This document shows positions 33,934 to 43,495 of a stretch of 64,000 nucleotides of DNA, piece by piece (positions within the stretch are counted from its first letter, which is position 1; every line of letters starts with the position of its first letter). The stretch covers positions 372,001-436,000 of the forward strand of contig CAMFKI010000002.1 of the NCBI GenBank assembly GCA_945957365.1. The letters run 5' to 3'. The position numbers were made by a program, and so were the translations under genes. The notes below the pieces were generated by a model. That model was not told the DNA's origin. It saw nothing but the letters and a program-made list of their open reading frames with translations, and made no database searches. Source of the stretch: an uncultured Alphaproteobacteria bacterium. GTDB taxonomy: Bacteria; Pseudomonadota; Alphaproteobacteria; Rhizobiales; Aestuariivirgaceae.

Positions 33934-34965
33934 ATGACCGCCGTCACCATCGAGTCCCGCAAGCCCTTCAGCCTCCCCGGCTGGGCCGCCACGGCAGCCG
34001 TGCTCGGCGTCGCCTATGTCGGCGTGCCCTTGCTTGCATCAAACTACGTGCTCGAGGCGCTGCTCATCCCCTTCCTGGCACTCAGCCTCGCGGCTCTCGG
34101 CCTCAACGTGTTGACGGGCTATGCGGGCATGGTGTCGCTCGGCAGTGCCGCCTTCATGGCGGTGGGCGCCTACACCGCCTACAATGTAGCGCTGCGCCTG
34201 CCCGGCACGCCGCTGCCGCTGGTGCTGGCCGTGGCGGGCTTCGCGGCGGCGGCGATCGGCCTCCTCTTCGGCCTTCCCAGCCTCCGGCTGCGCGGCTTCT
34301 ACCTTGCCGTGTCGACGCTCGCCGCGCAGTTCTTCGTTCAGTGGGCGCTGACCAAGTTCGACTGGTTCTCGAACGGCAATTCCTCGGGCGTCATCGACAC
34401 GCCGCCGCTGAGCGTCTTCGGCATCGGCTTCGACGGGACCATCGGCCGCTATCTCTTCGCACTCACAGTGGTCACGGTGATCACCTTCCTCGTGCACCGC
34501 CTGGTGATTTCCCAGACGGGCCGCAACTTCATTGCCATCCGCGACAACGAGACCGCGGCGCGGGTGATCGGCGTCCCTGTGCTGAGGACCAAGCTTCTCG
34601 CCTTCGGCATCTCCTCCTTCATCATCGGCGTGGCCGGCGTGCTCTGGGCCTTCGCCTATCTGCGCACGGTGGAGCCCGCAGGCTTCAACCTCGACCGCTC
34701 TTTCCAGATCCTCTTCATCATCATCATCGGCGGACTCGCCTCGATCCGCGGCGCCTTCTTCGGCGCAGCCCTGATCGTGGTCTTCCCGCTGGTGCTGTCC
34801 CGGCTCGGCAGCTTCCTCCTCGGCGGCCTGTTCGACTCCGGGGTTCTCGACATGAGCCAGCGCATCGTCCTCGGCGCGCTGATCATCATCTTCCTGATCG
34901 CCGAACCGGACGGATTGGTGGCCCTCTGGGACCGGTTCAGACGGCGAGTTTTCCCGGGCACCTGA
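33934..34965 (+). CDS. Branched-chain-type ABC transporter permease (LivM family)
   Basis: A 343-residue permease with LNVLTGYAGMVSLGSAAFMAVGAY, LRLRGFYLAVSTLAAQFFVQW, IRDNETAARVIGV and GGLASIRGAFFGAALIV, all typical of LivM. One base separates it from the LivH stop. The open frame extends upstream inside livH, but the ATG at 33934 fits the family start. Confidence 0.92.
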   Translation: MTAVTIESRKPFSLPGWAATAAVLGVAYVGVPLLASNYVLEALLIPFLALSLAALGLNVLTGYAGMVSLGSAAFMAVGAYTAYNVALRLPGTPLPLVLAVAGFAAAAIGLLFGLPSLRLRGFYLAVSTLAAQFFVQWALTKFDWFSNGNSSGVIDTPPLSVFGIGFDGTIGRYLFALTVVTVITFLVHRLVISQTGRNFIAIRDNETAARVIGVPVLRTKLLAFGISSFIIGVAGVLWAFAYLRTVEPAGFNLDRSFQILFIIIIGGLASIRGAFFGAALIVVFPLVLSRLGSFLLGGLFDSGVLDMSQRIVLGALIIIFLIAEPDGLVALWDRFRRRVFPGT

Positions 34966-35014
34966 CCTCTCAACCATAGCCGTCTGAAATGCCGGCCAAT
35001 TCGGAGAATGCGAC

Positions 35015-36331
35015 ATGTCCTTCACGTCCAAATTGCGGAGCTTTGCCCTCGCCACGGCGCTGGCCCTATCAGTGGCCACGCCGGCAGCCTGGGCCGACGA
35101 GCAATACTTCCCGCTGCAGAGCTATCGCGTCGGGCCCTACGCAGCCGGCGGCACCGGCTTCTTCGGCGGCTTCATCGACTACCTGAACCTCGTCAACATC
35201 CGGGACGGCGGCGTCAACGGCGTCAAGCTCACCTGGGACGAATGCGAAACCCAGTATGAAGTGGAGCGCGGCGTCGAATGCTACGAACGCCAGAAGACGG
35301 CCAAGAATGTCGCGGCCTTCAACCCCCTGAGCCTGGGCATCCAGATCGCGCTTCTCGAGCGTGCGACGGCCGACAAGATCCCGGTGATCACCATCGACCA
35401 CGGCATGACGGCGACCTCCGACGGCCGAGTCTTTCCCTACTTCTTCCCCCTGCTCATGAACCCTCCGAGCGAGACCTCTGCCATCATCAACTACATAGGC
35501 CAGCGCGAGGGCGGACTCGACAAGCTCAAGGGCAAGAAGGTCGTCGTCCTCTATCACGGGTCGCCCTATGGCAAGGAAACCATCCCGATCTATGAGCTTC
35601 TGGCGGAGAAGTACGGCTTCGAGCTTCAGCAGATCGAGGTGCCCCATCCCGGCAGCGACCAGCAGTCCCAGTGGCTGACCATCCGCCGGCTCAAGCCCGA
35701 CTACGTCGTCCTCAGGGGCTGGGGCGTCATGAATCCGGTGGCGATCAAGTCCGCGCAGAAGGTCGGCTTCCCCGTCGATCACCTCATCGGAAACGTCTGG
35801 TCGAACTCCGAGGAGGACGTGATCCCGGCAGGCAGTGCGGCGAAGGGATACATCTCGCTGATCACGCAGCCATCCGGCACCGAATTCCCGGTCGTGCAGG
35901 AGATCATCAAGACCCTCTACGACAAGAACCTCGGCAACCTCGAGGACAAGAAGCGGATCGGCAGCGTTTATCACAACCTCGGAATCGTGAACGGCATCCT
36001 GAACGTCGAGGCGATCCGCACCGCGCAGGAGAAGTTCGGCAACCGCGCGCTGACGGGCGAGGAAGTCCAGTGGGGCTTCGAGCACCTGAACCTCGACGAG
36101 GCGAAGATCGCCAAGCTGGGCGGAGCGGGACTTCTGCAGCAGATCCACGTCACCTGTGCCGACCACGAGGGCCAGGGCTCCGTGAAGTTCCAGCAGTGGG
36201 ATGGGGAGAAATGGAACCTCGTGAGTGACTGGATCAAGCCGGACCGTGAGCTCCTGCGTCCCGTCATCGAGGCTGCAGCGGCCAAGTACGCCGCGGAAAA
36301 GAACATCACGCCGCGCACCTGTGCGGAGTGA
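35015..36331 (+). CDS. LivK-type periplasmic binding protein
   Basis: A 438-residue Peripla_BP_6-type protein with signal peptide MSFTSKLRSFALATALALSVATPAAWA. It contains paired cysteines (about residues 75 and 90, plus C-terminal ones) and the GWGVMNPVAIKSAQKVGFPVDHLIGNVWSN ligand-pocket region. It delivers substrate to the LivGHM-like complex. Ligand unknown; the surrounding desulfonation genes suggest an organosulfur compound. Confidence 0.87.
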   Translation: MSFTSKLRSFALATALALSVATPAAWADEQYFPLQSYRVGPYAAGGTGFFGGFIDYLNLVNIRDGGVNGVKLTWDECETQYEVERGVECYERQKTAKNVAAFNPLSLGIQIALLERATADKIPVITIDHGMTATSDGRVFPYFFPLLMNPPSETSAIINYIGQREGGLDKLKGKKVVVLYHGSPYGKETIPIYELLAEKYGFELQQIEVPHPGSDQQSQWLTIRRLKPDYVVLRGWGVMNPVAIKSAQKVGFPVDHLIGNVWSNSEEDVIPAGSAAKGYISLITQPSGTEFPVVQEIIKTLYDKNLGNLEDKKRIGSVYHNLGIVNGILNVEAIRTAQEKFGNRALTGEEVQWGFEHLNLDEAKIAKLGGAGLLQQIHVTCADHEGQGSVKFQQWDGEKWNLVSDWIKPDRELLRPVIEAAAAKYAAEKNITPRTCAE

Positions 36332-36341
36332 GGTGATCCTG

Positions 36342-37661
36342 ATGACGAAGAAGAAGACTCACCTTCTGGGGTTCATGCAGAATGGCTTCAACAGCCACGC
36401 CACAGGAATGTGGCGCCACCCGCGGGACAAGGTGAACTGGGATTATGGCAAGTACGACTACTGGCAGCACATCGCCAAGGTTCTGGAGCGGGGCCTGTTC
36501 GACGCATTCTTCATCGCGGATCAGCTGGCCCCGTACTCGACCTACAAGCAGTCATCCGACGACAGTGTCAGATATGCCGTGCAGTTCCCGTGCAACGAAC
36601 CGTCGACCATCGTCCCGGCAATCGCTGCCGCCACGACCCACCTCGGCATCGGCGTCACACTCTCGACGGCCTTCGAGCACCCCTATTCGATGGCTCGGAG
36701 GCTCTCCAGCCTCGACTACCAGTCGGGTGGCCGCATCGCCTGGAACATCGTCAATTCGTTCTCTCACGGCGAATGGAATGCCTATGGCGTGGATGGCCGC
36801 GAGAGGGGCGACCGGTACGAACGCCTCGAGGAGTACATGGAGGTCTGCTACCAGCTCTGGGACTCCTGGGAGGAGGGTGCGGTCATCGCCGACAAGGCCT
36901 CCGGGACCTATGGCGACCCCGCGAGGATCAGGGAAGTCGACCACCAGGGAAAGTACTTCAGGTGCAAGGGGCGCCACTTCGTTCCGCCCTCGCCCCAGGG
37001 AAGACCCATTCTCTGGCAGGCCGGTTCCTCCGACCGCGGCCGCGACTTCGCCGCGAAGCATGCGGAGGCTATTTTCTCCGTGCAGCCCACGCTCAATCGC
37101 ATGAAGGAATACACCAGCGACCTGCAGAACCGATCCGTCAACCGATTCAAGCGCAAGCCCAACGAAGTGAAGCGGATCTTTGGCCTGCAGACGATCGTCG
37201 GCGAAAGCCGGGCGGAGGCCGAGGACAAGTTCGAGAGGATCAAGGAGTGCATTCCACTGGAGGGCGCTCTCGCCTGGATTTCAGGCCATTTCGGTCTCGA
37301 TTTCTCGAAGTACGGGCTCGATGAGAATGTTTCGAACATCGAGGTGCCCGGCATTCAGGGCCTGTTCGAGTCGATCCTCTACGCCAAGGACGGTGCTCCG
37401 GTGACCGTGAGGGAAGCCGCCCTGATCTATTCCCAGAGCATGGGAATGCCGGTGGCCCTCGGTACGGCGAAGGACATCGTCGACCAGATGGAAGTCTATC
37501 TCGACGAGGGAGGCGCAGACGGTTTCATGCTGCTCACCACCTTCACGCCCGGCTGCTACGAGGAGTTCGTCGATTGGGTGGTGCCGGAGCTGCAGCGCCG
37601 CGGACGCTACCGTGAGCGCTATTCCGGAACCACGCTGCGCGAGCATCTCTCGGAATATTGA
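36342..37661 (+). CDS. FMNH2-dependent monooxygenase of the NtaA/SnaA/DszA class
   Basis: A 439-residue luciferase-like monooxygenase. MWRHPRDKVNWDYGKYDYWQHIAKVLERGLFDAFFIAD, YSMARRLSSLDYQSGGRIAWNIVNS and LWQAGSSDRGRDFAAKHAEAIF are characteristic of the NtaA/DszA class, which attack nitrilotriacetate, sulfones and similar molecules. Lying inside the ABC genes of a sulfur operon, it most likely oxidises the transported compound. The ATG at 36342 is chosen for the GGAGTGAGGTGATCC region upstream. FMNH2 would come from MsuE. Confidence 0.85.
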   Translation: MTKKKTHLLGFMQNGFNSHATGMWRHPRDKVNWDYGKYDYWQHIAKVLERGLFDAFFIADQLAPYSTYKQSSDDSVRYAVQFPCNEPSTIVPAIAAATTHLGIGVTLSTAFEHPYSMARRLSSLDYQSGGRIAWNIVNSFSHGEWNAYGVDGRERGDRYERLEEYMEVCYQLWDSWEEGAVIADKASGTYGDPARIREVDHQGKYFRCKGRHFVPPSPQGRPILWQAGSSDRGRDFAAKHAEAIFSVQPTLNRMKEYTSDLQNRSVNRFKRKPNEVKRIFGLQTIVGESRAEAEDKFERIKECIPLEGALAWISGHFGLDFSKYGLDENVSNIEVPGIQGLFESILYAKDGAPVTVREAALIYSQSMGMPVALGTAKDIVDQMEVYLDEGGADGFMLLTTFTPGCYEEFVDWVVPELQRRGRYRERYSGTTLREHLSEY

Positions 37662-37699
37662 CGAGGCTGGCACAGACCCGCAACCCCAAGGAGCAAGCC

Positions 37700-38476
37700 A
37701 TGAGCATCACGAGACCCCTCTTGCAGGTGGACGGCGTCGAGGCCGTCTACAACCGATCGATCGTGGCCCTCCACGGCGTCGACCTGCGGCTCGAAGCCGG
37801 GAAAATCCTCGCCCTGCTGGGCGCAAATGGTGCAGGCAAGTCGACGACCCTCAAGGCCGTGTCCAACCTGCTTCCTGCCGAAAGGGGGCAGGTGACCTCC
37901 GGAAGGATCGTGTTCGACGGACTTGATGCCGTCCAGACCAGGACCTCCGATCTCGTGCGCTCCGGACTCGTTCAGGTGCTCGAAGGGCGGCACTGCTTCC
38001 GTTCGCTGTCCATAGAGGAAAACCTGATCTGCGGCGGCCTGGGGCGGTCGAGTTCGCGCGGAGAGGTCAATGCCGATCTCGAGCGCATCTACGGCTATTT
38101 CCCGCGTCTGCGCGAGAAGCGGAAGACCCATGCCGGGCTCACCTCGGGCGGCGAGCAGCAGATGACGGCGATCGGCCGCGCACTCATGTCGCGCCCGCGC
38201 CTCCTGGTGCTCGACGAGCCGTCGATGGGGCTCGCACCGCTCGTCGTCGAGAACATCTTCTCCACGCTCAAGCGCCTCAACCGCGAGGAGGGGCTCAGCA
38301 TCCTCGTCGCCGAGCAGAACTCCACCGTGGCGCTGCGTTACGCTGACGAGGCCACGGTGCTGGAGAACGGGCGCGCCGTGCTGTCAGGCAGTGCGGTGGA
38401 ACTCCGTGAGCGCGACGACATCAAGGCCTTCTACCTCGGCCAGGGCGCCAGGGCGCCCGGCCGGGCTGCGGCCTGA
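37700..38476 (+). CDS. Branched-chain-type ABC transporter ATP-binding protein (LivF family)
   Basis: A 258-residue ATPase with Walker A GANGAGKST, the LivF-type QVLEGRHCFRSLSIEENL, signature TSGGEQQMTAIGRALM and Walker B LLVLDEPSMGLAP. It completes the five-part transporter begun at 32137, although a monooxygenase gene intervenes. ATG at 37700 with AAGGAG upstream. Confidence 0.9.
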   Translation: MSITRPLLQVDGVEAVYNRSIVALHGVDLRLEAGKILALLGANGAGKSTTLKAVSNLLPAERGQVTSGRIVFDGLDAVQTRTSDLVRSGLVQVLEGRHCFRSLSIEENLICGGLGRSSSRGEVNADLERIYGYFPRLREKRKTHAGLTSGGEQQMTAIGRALMSRPRLLVLDEPSMGLAPLVVENIFSTLKRLNREEGLSILVAEQNSTVALRYADEATVLENGRAVLSGSAVELRERDDIKAFYLGQGARAPGRAAA

Positions 38477-38511
38477 CCCATACCTCAACAGGCAGTGAAA
38501 GGATGATCCTC

Positions 38512-39771
38512 ATGACCGTTGCTCTTGCAGAACGCGCCAAGGCCGAGGCCGAGGTGAAAGCCGCCGTTCCGGCTGTGCCGCGCCCGGCGAAGCCCGCGCA
38601 TATCGTCGCCAGCGACGAGGAGGCGATCGCCGTCGCCAGCGAACTCGCGAAGAAGCTCGTCAAGGGCGCCTCCGAGCGTGACCGCACCCGGACGCGGCCA
38701 GTTGCCGAACTCGATCTCTTCTCGCAGAGCGGCCTGTGGTCGATCAATGTACCCAAAGCCTTCGGTGGACCCGAAGTATCCTACGTGACGCTCGGCAAGG
38801 TGATCGAGATCATCTCGGCGGCTGATCCCTCGATCGGGCAGATCCCGCAGAACCACCTGGGCGTCGTGGCGGCGATCCGCACTGTGTCGTCGCCCGAGCA
38901 GCAGAAGCTCCTGTTCGCAGAGGTGCTGAAGGGCACGCGTTTCGGCAACGCCTTCTCGGAATTCGGCAGCAAGCGCGCCGTCGACTTCGAGACAAAATTC
39001 ACGGATGCCGGTGACCATGTGATCGTCAACGGCCGTAAATTCTATTCGACGGGCGCGCTGCTGGCCCATCTCGTGCCCATCGTCGCACTCGATGACCAGG
39101 GCCGCGCCTGGTATGCCATTGCCGAGCGCGATGCGCCGGGACTGACCGTCATCGACGACTGGTCGAGCTTCGGCCAGCGCACGACGTCCAGCGGCACGGT
39201 GATCCTCGACAACGTCAAGGTGCCGAAGACCCACCTCGTACCGGGCTACAAGGGTTATGACCACCCGACGGCCGACGGCGCCATCTTCCAGATCATCCAG
39301 GTGGCGGTCGATACCGGCATCGCCAGGGCGGCGATCGACGACACCATCGACTTCGTGCGCACCAGGGCGCGGAGCTGGGTCGATTCGGGTCTCGATCACG
39401 CCTGGCAGGACCCCTATACGATCCAGGCCGTCGGCACGTTGAAGCTCAGGCTGCATGCCGCCCAGGCATTGCTCGAGAAGGCGGGGCTCGCCGTCGACAG
39501 GGCGGTGGCCGCGCCTTCGGAGAAGAGCGTCGCGGCGGCGCAGATCGCGGTCGCCGAAGCCAAGGTCTTGTCGACCGAGATCGCCATCGAGGCCACCAAC
39601 AAGCTCTTCGAACTGGCCGGCACGCGCTCAACGTTGGCCGAGCACAATCTCGACCGCCACTGGCGCAATGCCCGCACCCATACGCTGCATGATCCGGTGC
39701 GCTGGAAATATGCGATCCTCGGCAACTACTTCCTCAACGGCGTCAATCCGCCGCTGCACGCCTGGAGCTGA
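38512..39771 (+). CDS. sfnB: SfnB-type acyl-CoA-dehydrogenase-fold monooxygenase
   Basis: A 419-residue flavoprotein of the acyl-CoA dehydrogenase fold, SfnB/DszC-like, with LWSINVPKAFGGPEVSYVTLGKVIEIISAADPSIGQIPQNH, SEFGSKRAVDFETKF and FELAGTRSTLAEHNLDRHWRNARTHTLHDPVRWK. SfnB family members accompany sfnG in dimethylsulfone use. The ATG at 38512 has AAAGGA eight bases upstream; an ATG at 38503 lies too close to that site. Confidence 0.85.
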   Translation: MTVALAERAKAEAEVKAAVPAVPRPAKPAHIVASDEEAIAVASELAKKLVKGASERDRTRTRPVAELDLFSQSGLWSINVPKAFGGPEVSYVTLGKVIEIISAADPSIGQIPQNHLGVVAAIRTVSSPEQQKLLFAEVLKGTRFGNAFSEFGSKRAVDFETKFTDAGDHVIVNGRKFYSTGALLAHLVPIVALDDQGRAWYAIAERDAPGLTVIDDWSSFGQRTTSSGTVILDNVKVPKTHLVPGYKGYDHPTADGAIFQIIQVAVDTGIARAAIDDTIDFVRTRARSWVDSGLDHAWQDPYTIQAVGTLKLRLHAAQALLEKAGLAVDRAVAAPSEKSVAAAQIAVAEAKVLSTEIAIEATNKLFELAGTRSTLAEHNLDRHWRNARTHTLHDPVRWKYAILGNYFLNGVNPPLHAWS

Positions 39772-39774
39772 GGC

Positions 39775-41211
39775 ATGCCGAAGGAGGGCCACGTGCCGGT
39801 CGTCGCGATCATCGGGGGCGGCTTCACAGGAGCCGCCATCGCCCGCGAACTCGACCGGCGACTGCCGTTGCCCGCGCTGGCGCACGTCGTGGTGATCGAG
39901 CCCCGCGCCGCGCTGGGTGCGGGGCTCGCCTACGCGACCGACGATCCGGCCTGCCGCATCAACGTGCCGTCGAGCAAGATGAGCATCGATCCCAGTGAGC
40001 CGAACCAGTTCGAGGAGTGGCTGATCCGCAGCGGCGAGGCAGCGGCCGACCCGCAGTCGCTGTTACCCGATGGCCGCCGCTTCCCGCGCCGGGCGGCCTT
40101 CGGGCGCTACATCGCGGAGGCCCTCGCACCCGCACTCGCCGCCGGGCGTATCGTCCATCGCCGTGCACGGGCGACACGCGTGGATCTGAACGGGCGCGGC
40201 TATCGCGTGCAGCTCAGCGACCGGTCCACCCTTGATGCAGACGTTCTGGTGATCGCCACCACCCATCCCGCCCCAGCCGTTCCTCCGGTCTTTGCCGCGG
40301 CCCTCGGGGGCGATCCGCGTCTCATCACCGATGCAACGCAGCACGGTGCGCTCGATTCCGTCGCGACGGACGAGCGCGTTCTCGTGGTCGGCACGGGCCT
40401 CACCATGGCCGACGTGGTGGCCTCGCTCGATGCCGCCGGCCATCGCGGGCCCATCATCGCGTTTTCGCGGCGTGGCCAGCTCCCGGCGTCGCACCCAAGC
40501 GTCATCGTGGAGGCCTTCGGGGATTTCAAGCAGGTGGCCTCGACAACGGCGTCAGCACTTGTCCGCCGAATACGCGCCGCCGTGCGCGAGGCGGACCGGC
40601 AAGGCATCCCGCCGCAGGCTGTCTTCGATACGCTGCGCGCGCAGGGCCGCGCCATCTGGCGGGCACTGCCGTCATCCGAACGCCGCCGCACGGTGCGGCA
40701 TCTCCGCGTGTTCTGGGATGCGCGCCGCTTCCGCATCGCCCCGCAAGTGCATGACGTTCTGGAAGCGCGGAGGCGAAGGAACCTGTTCCGCGTACTCGCC
40801 GGTCGGGTCCTCGAGGTGAGGGCCCGGGGCGGTGACATCAAGGTGAGCATCGCAACAAGGTCAGGGCGTGGCCTTCATCATCTCGCGGTCGACCGCGTGA
40901 TCATTGCCACCGGGCCTGCACATGGCAGCTTGCTGGAGAACGTGCCCTATCTTGCCTCGCTCGCCGAGGCCGGGCTGGTGAAACCCGACGAGGTCGGCCT
41001 CGGACTTGCCACAGGGCTCCAAGGTGGCGCCATCGGGCGCGACGGCAGCGAACGCGACACGCTGCTGATCGGAGGTCCGCTGGCACGCGGCACCTTCGGC
41101 GAGCTGATGGGACTTCCCGAGGTCGCGCAATACGCCGTCGATCTCGCGCAACGCATCGCCCGCGTCATCGAAATTCGCCGGCAGAACCATGACACGCGGC
41201 TCAGTGCCTGA
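39775..41211 (+). CDS. FAD/NAD(P)-binding oxidoreductase (YdhS-like)
   Basis: A 478-residue flavoprotein with the N-terminal FAD motif VAIIGGGFTGAAIARELD, the family block ALGAGLAYATDDPACRINVPSSKMS, a second nucleotide motif VLVVGTGLTMADVV and a C-terminal LLIGGPLARGTFGELMGLPE. Similar proteins recur in bacterial sulfur-utilisation clusters, but their reaction is not established. It starts 3 bp after sfnB. A shortened paralogue sits at 29182-30297, at the other end of the operon. Confidence 0.8.
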   Translation: MPKEGHVPVVAIIGGGFTGAAIARELDRRLPLPALAHVVVIEPRAALGAGLAYATDDPACRINVPSSKMSIDPSEPNQFEEWLIRSGEAAADPQSLLPDGRRFPRRAAFGRYIAEALAPALAAGRIVHRRARATRVDLNGRGYRVQLSDRSTLDADVLVIATTHPAPAVPPVFAAALGGDPRLITDATQHGALDSVATDERVLVVGTGLTMADVVASLDAAGHRGPIIAFSRRGQLPASHPSVIVEAFGDFKQVASTTASALVRRIRAAVREADRQGIPPQAVFDTLRAQGRAIWRALPSSERRRTVRHLRVFWDARRFRIAPQVHDVLEARRRRNLFRVLAGRVLEVRARGGDIKVSIATRSGRGLHHLAVDRVIIATGPAHGSLLENVPYLASLAEAGLVKPDEVGLGLATGLQGGAIGRDGSERDTLLIGGPLARGTFGELMGLPEVAQYAVDLAQRIARVIEIRRQNHDTRLSA

Positions 41212-41238
41212 CTGTGCCATGACGGAAAGGACAATCAC

Positions 41239-42375
41239 GTGAGCCCCGACATCTTCTGGTTCCTGCCCACCTCGGGCGATACCCGCTATCTCGGAACCTC
41301 CGATTTCGGCCGCGCGCCGGACAATGACTATATCCAGCAGATTGCCGTGGCGGCGGACCGTCTGGGCTATGACGGCCTGTTGATCCCCACCGGCGCCAGC
41401 TGCCTCGATCCCTGGGTGACCGCGGCGAGCCTCGTGCCGGTCACCCGCCGCATCAAATTGCTCGTGGCGCTGCGCACCTCGCTGATGGGGCCGACCGCCT
41501 CGGCGCGCCAGGCGGCAACGCTCGACCGCGCGCTCGGCGGCCGCCTGCTGCTCAATGTCGTCCCCGGCGGCGACGCGACCGAGCTCGCCGCCGACGGCAT
41601 CTTCCAGTCCCACGACGAGCGCTATGCGGCAGCCGACGAGTTTCTCACAGTGTGGCGCCGCATCCTGTCGGGCGAGACGGTGGATTTCGAAGGCCGACAC
41701 GTCCGCGTGCAGGGCGCGCGCAATTTTCATGAGGCCGTGCAGAAGCCCTATCCGCCGCTCTACTTCGGCGGATCGTCACCAGCCGCACATGACCTCGCGG
41801 CGCAGCACGTCGATGCCTATCTCAGCTGGGGCGAACCGCCGGCGGCCGTCGCCGAGAAGATCGCCGACGTGCGCGCGCGTGCCGCAAGGCTCGGTCGCAG
41901 CCTGCGCATCGGTGTGCGCCTGCATGTCATTGTCCGCGAGACCGAAGCGGAAGCCTGGGCCGAGGCTGACCGTCTGATCAGCAAGCTCACCGACGAGGAC
42001 ATTGCCCGCGCCCAGACGCAATATGCAAAGATGGATTCCGTGGGGCAGCGCCGCATGGCGCAACTCCATGGCGGCCGCCGCGACCAGCTCGAGATTGCAC
42101 CCAATCTCTGGGCCGGCATCGGCCTGGTTCGTGGTGGCGCCGGCACCGCTCTGGTGGGAGACGCCAGGACGGTCGTGGAGCGTCTCGAGGAATACATGTC
42201 GGTGGGTGCGGATACCTTCGTGCTCTCCGGCTATCCTCACCTCGAAGAGGCCTACCGCTTCGCCGAGCTGGCCTTCCCGTTGCTCGGCAAGCGCGCCGTC
42301 ACGCTGCATGACCGTGCCCAGACCGGCGGCGCCTTCGACATCCGCGCCACCTCGCGCAGCGCTGCTGCGAGTTGA
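41239..42375 (+). CDS. ssuD: FMNH2-dependent alkanesulfonate monooxygenase
   Basis: A 378-residue luciferase-like enzyme very close to SsuD (E. coli SsuD is 381 residues): [65 protein letters not shown] and [12 protein letters not shown]. It splits C1 and longer alkanesulfonates into an aldehyde and sulfite. GTG start at 41239 with GGAAAGGA upstream. Together with SfnG it allows stepwise use of dimethylsulfone and alkanesulfonates as sulfur sources. Confidence 0.92.
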   Translation: MSPDIFWFLPTSGDTRYLGTSDFGRAPDNDYIQQIAVAADRLGYDGLLIPTGASCLDPWVTAASLVPVTRRIKLLVALRTSLMGPTASARQAATLDRALGGRLLLNVVPGGDATELAADGIFQSHDERYAAADEFLTVWRRILSGETVDFEGRHVRVQGARNFHEAVQKPYPPLYFGGSSPAAHDLAAQHVDAYLSWGEPPAAVAEKIADVRARAARLGRSLRIGVRLHVIVRETEAEAWAEADRLISKLTDEDIARAQTQYAKMDSVGQRRMAQLHGGRRDQLEIAPNLWAGIGLVRGGAGTALVGDARTVVERLEEYMSVGADTFVLSGYPHLEEAYRFAELAFPLLGKRAVTLHDRAQTGGAFDIRATSRSAAAS

Positions 42376-42408
42376 GCAAGTCCATCCCCCATCTTGCTAG
42401 GAGCTTAC

Positions 42409-43257
42409 ATGCCGCCTGTCATCGACATGCGCTGCCGCCCCGCCTTCCTGCATGACTTTTTCGGCCGAACGCCGGGAACGCCGGACTACGAGACGGTGAA
42501 GTGGCTGAACCGCCGCGTGGGCACGCGCGGAGACGTGGAACACTTCGCACGATCAGCCACGCCGCAGGGCTTTTTGTCCGTGGTGCGCGAGGCGCGTCTG
42601 ACGCATGCGGTTGTCGTCGGGCGGCATACGCCCACGCAGCATCTTCCCAACGATGAGATCGCGGCCATCGTCTCCGCCGATCCGGCTTTCCTCGGCATTG
42701 GCGCCGTTGACCCCCTGATCCAGGGTGCGAAAGACGCGATTGCGGAGGCGGAACGGGCCATCACCGTGCTTGGACTGAAGGGCATCGACCTGGAGCCCGG
42801 CTTCGCTTCGCCGCCGCGCCATGTCGACGACTTTGCATATTTCCCCGTGTACGAGTTTCTCATGGAGAAGGGCATCCCCGTTTTCCTGATGAGCGGGCCA
42901 ACCACGCCAAACCCGCGCTACAACGATCCCGCCGCTCTCGGCAATCTCGCGCGCCAGTTTCCGCGGCTTAAGATCGCCGTCTATCATGGCTTCTGGCCCA
43001 ATGTTCAGGAAGCGCTCGGCGTCGCCTTCCGGCACGAGAACGTGAACCTCATTCCGGATATGTATCTTTTCCAGGTCGGCAGCCAAGCCTATGCCGAAGC
43101 GGCAAACAGCTTTCTCCGCGACCAGCTGCTGTTCGGATCATCCTATCCCTTCAGACCGATCGGCCAGTCGATCGAGGATGCGGGGAAGTGCGGTTTCAAG
43201 GATGAGGCTCTTCCGCCTTTCTTCCATGACAATGCGGCGCGACTGCTCGGCCTTTGA
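42409..43257 (+). CDS. Amidohydrolase_2 family metal-dependent hydrolase
   Basis: A 282-residue TIM-barrel amidohydrolase (PF04909): IDMRCRPAF at the N-terminus, KGIDLEPGF, IPVFLMSGPTTPNPRYN and FGSSYPFRPIGQ toward the C-terminus. The first motif has RxR in place of the common HxH, so metal binding may be weak or altered. ATG at 42409 with TAGGAG upstream. Last gene of the sulfur operon; substrate unknown. Confidence 0.78.
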   Translation: MPPVIDMRCRPAFLHDFFGRTPGTPDYETVKWLNRRVGTRGDVEHFARSATPQGFLSVVREARLTHAVVVGRHTPTQHLPNDEIAAIVSADPAFLGIGAVDPLIQGAKDAIAEAERAITVLGLKGIDLEPGFASPPRHVDDFAYFPVYEFLMEKGIPVFLMSGPTTPNPRYNDPAALGNLARQFPRLKIAVYHGFWPNVQEALGVAFRHENVNLIPDMYLFQVGSQAYAEAANSFLRDQLLFGSSYPFRPIGQSIEDAGKCGFKDEALPPFFHDNAARLLGL

Positions 43258-43495
43258 TCCATGATGTTGACCGGGCAACTCTGAGCCGCGGTGCTTCCGT
43301 CGTCGGATTGATTGAGTTGGAGATGGCCAGTGGTTGTGCGTGTGTCGCTGCTGAAATCCCATTCAGGGGTTCGCGTGTCGGCGAAGTCCTGCACGAACAC
43401 AGTGACAACAGCGATGGCGCCCTCCAGAGGGATGCGGCCTCTGGGGCGGTCGGTGTGATCGTCATGTACGATCAGATAGCGAAACTTTTGATAGA

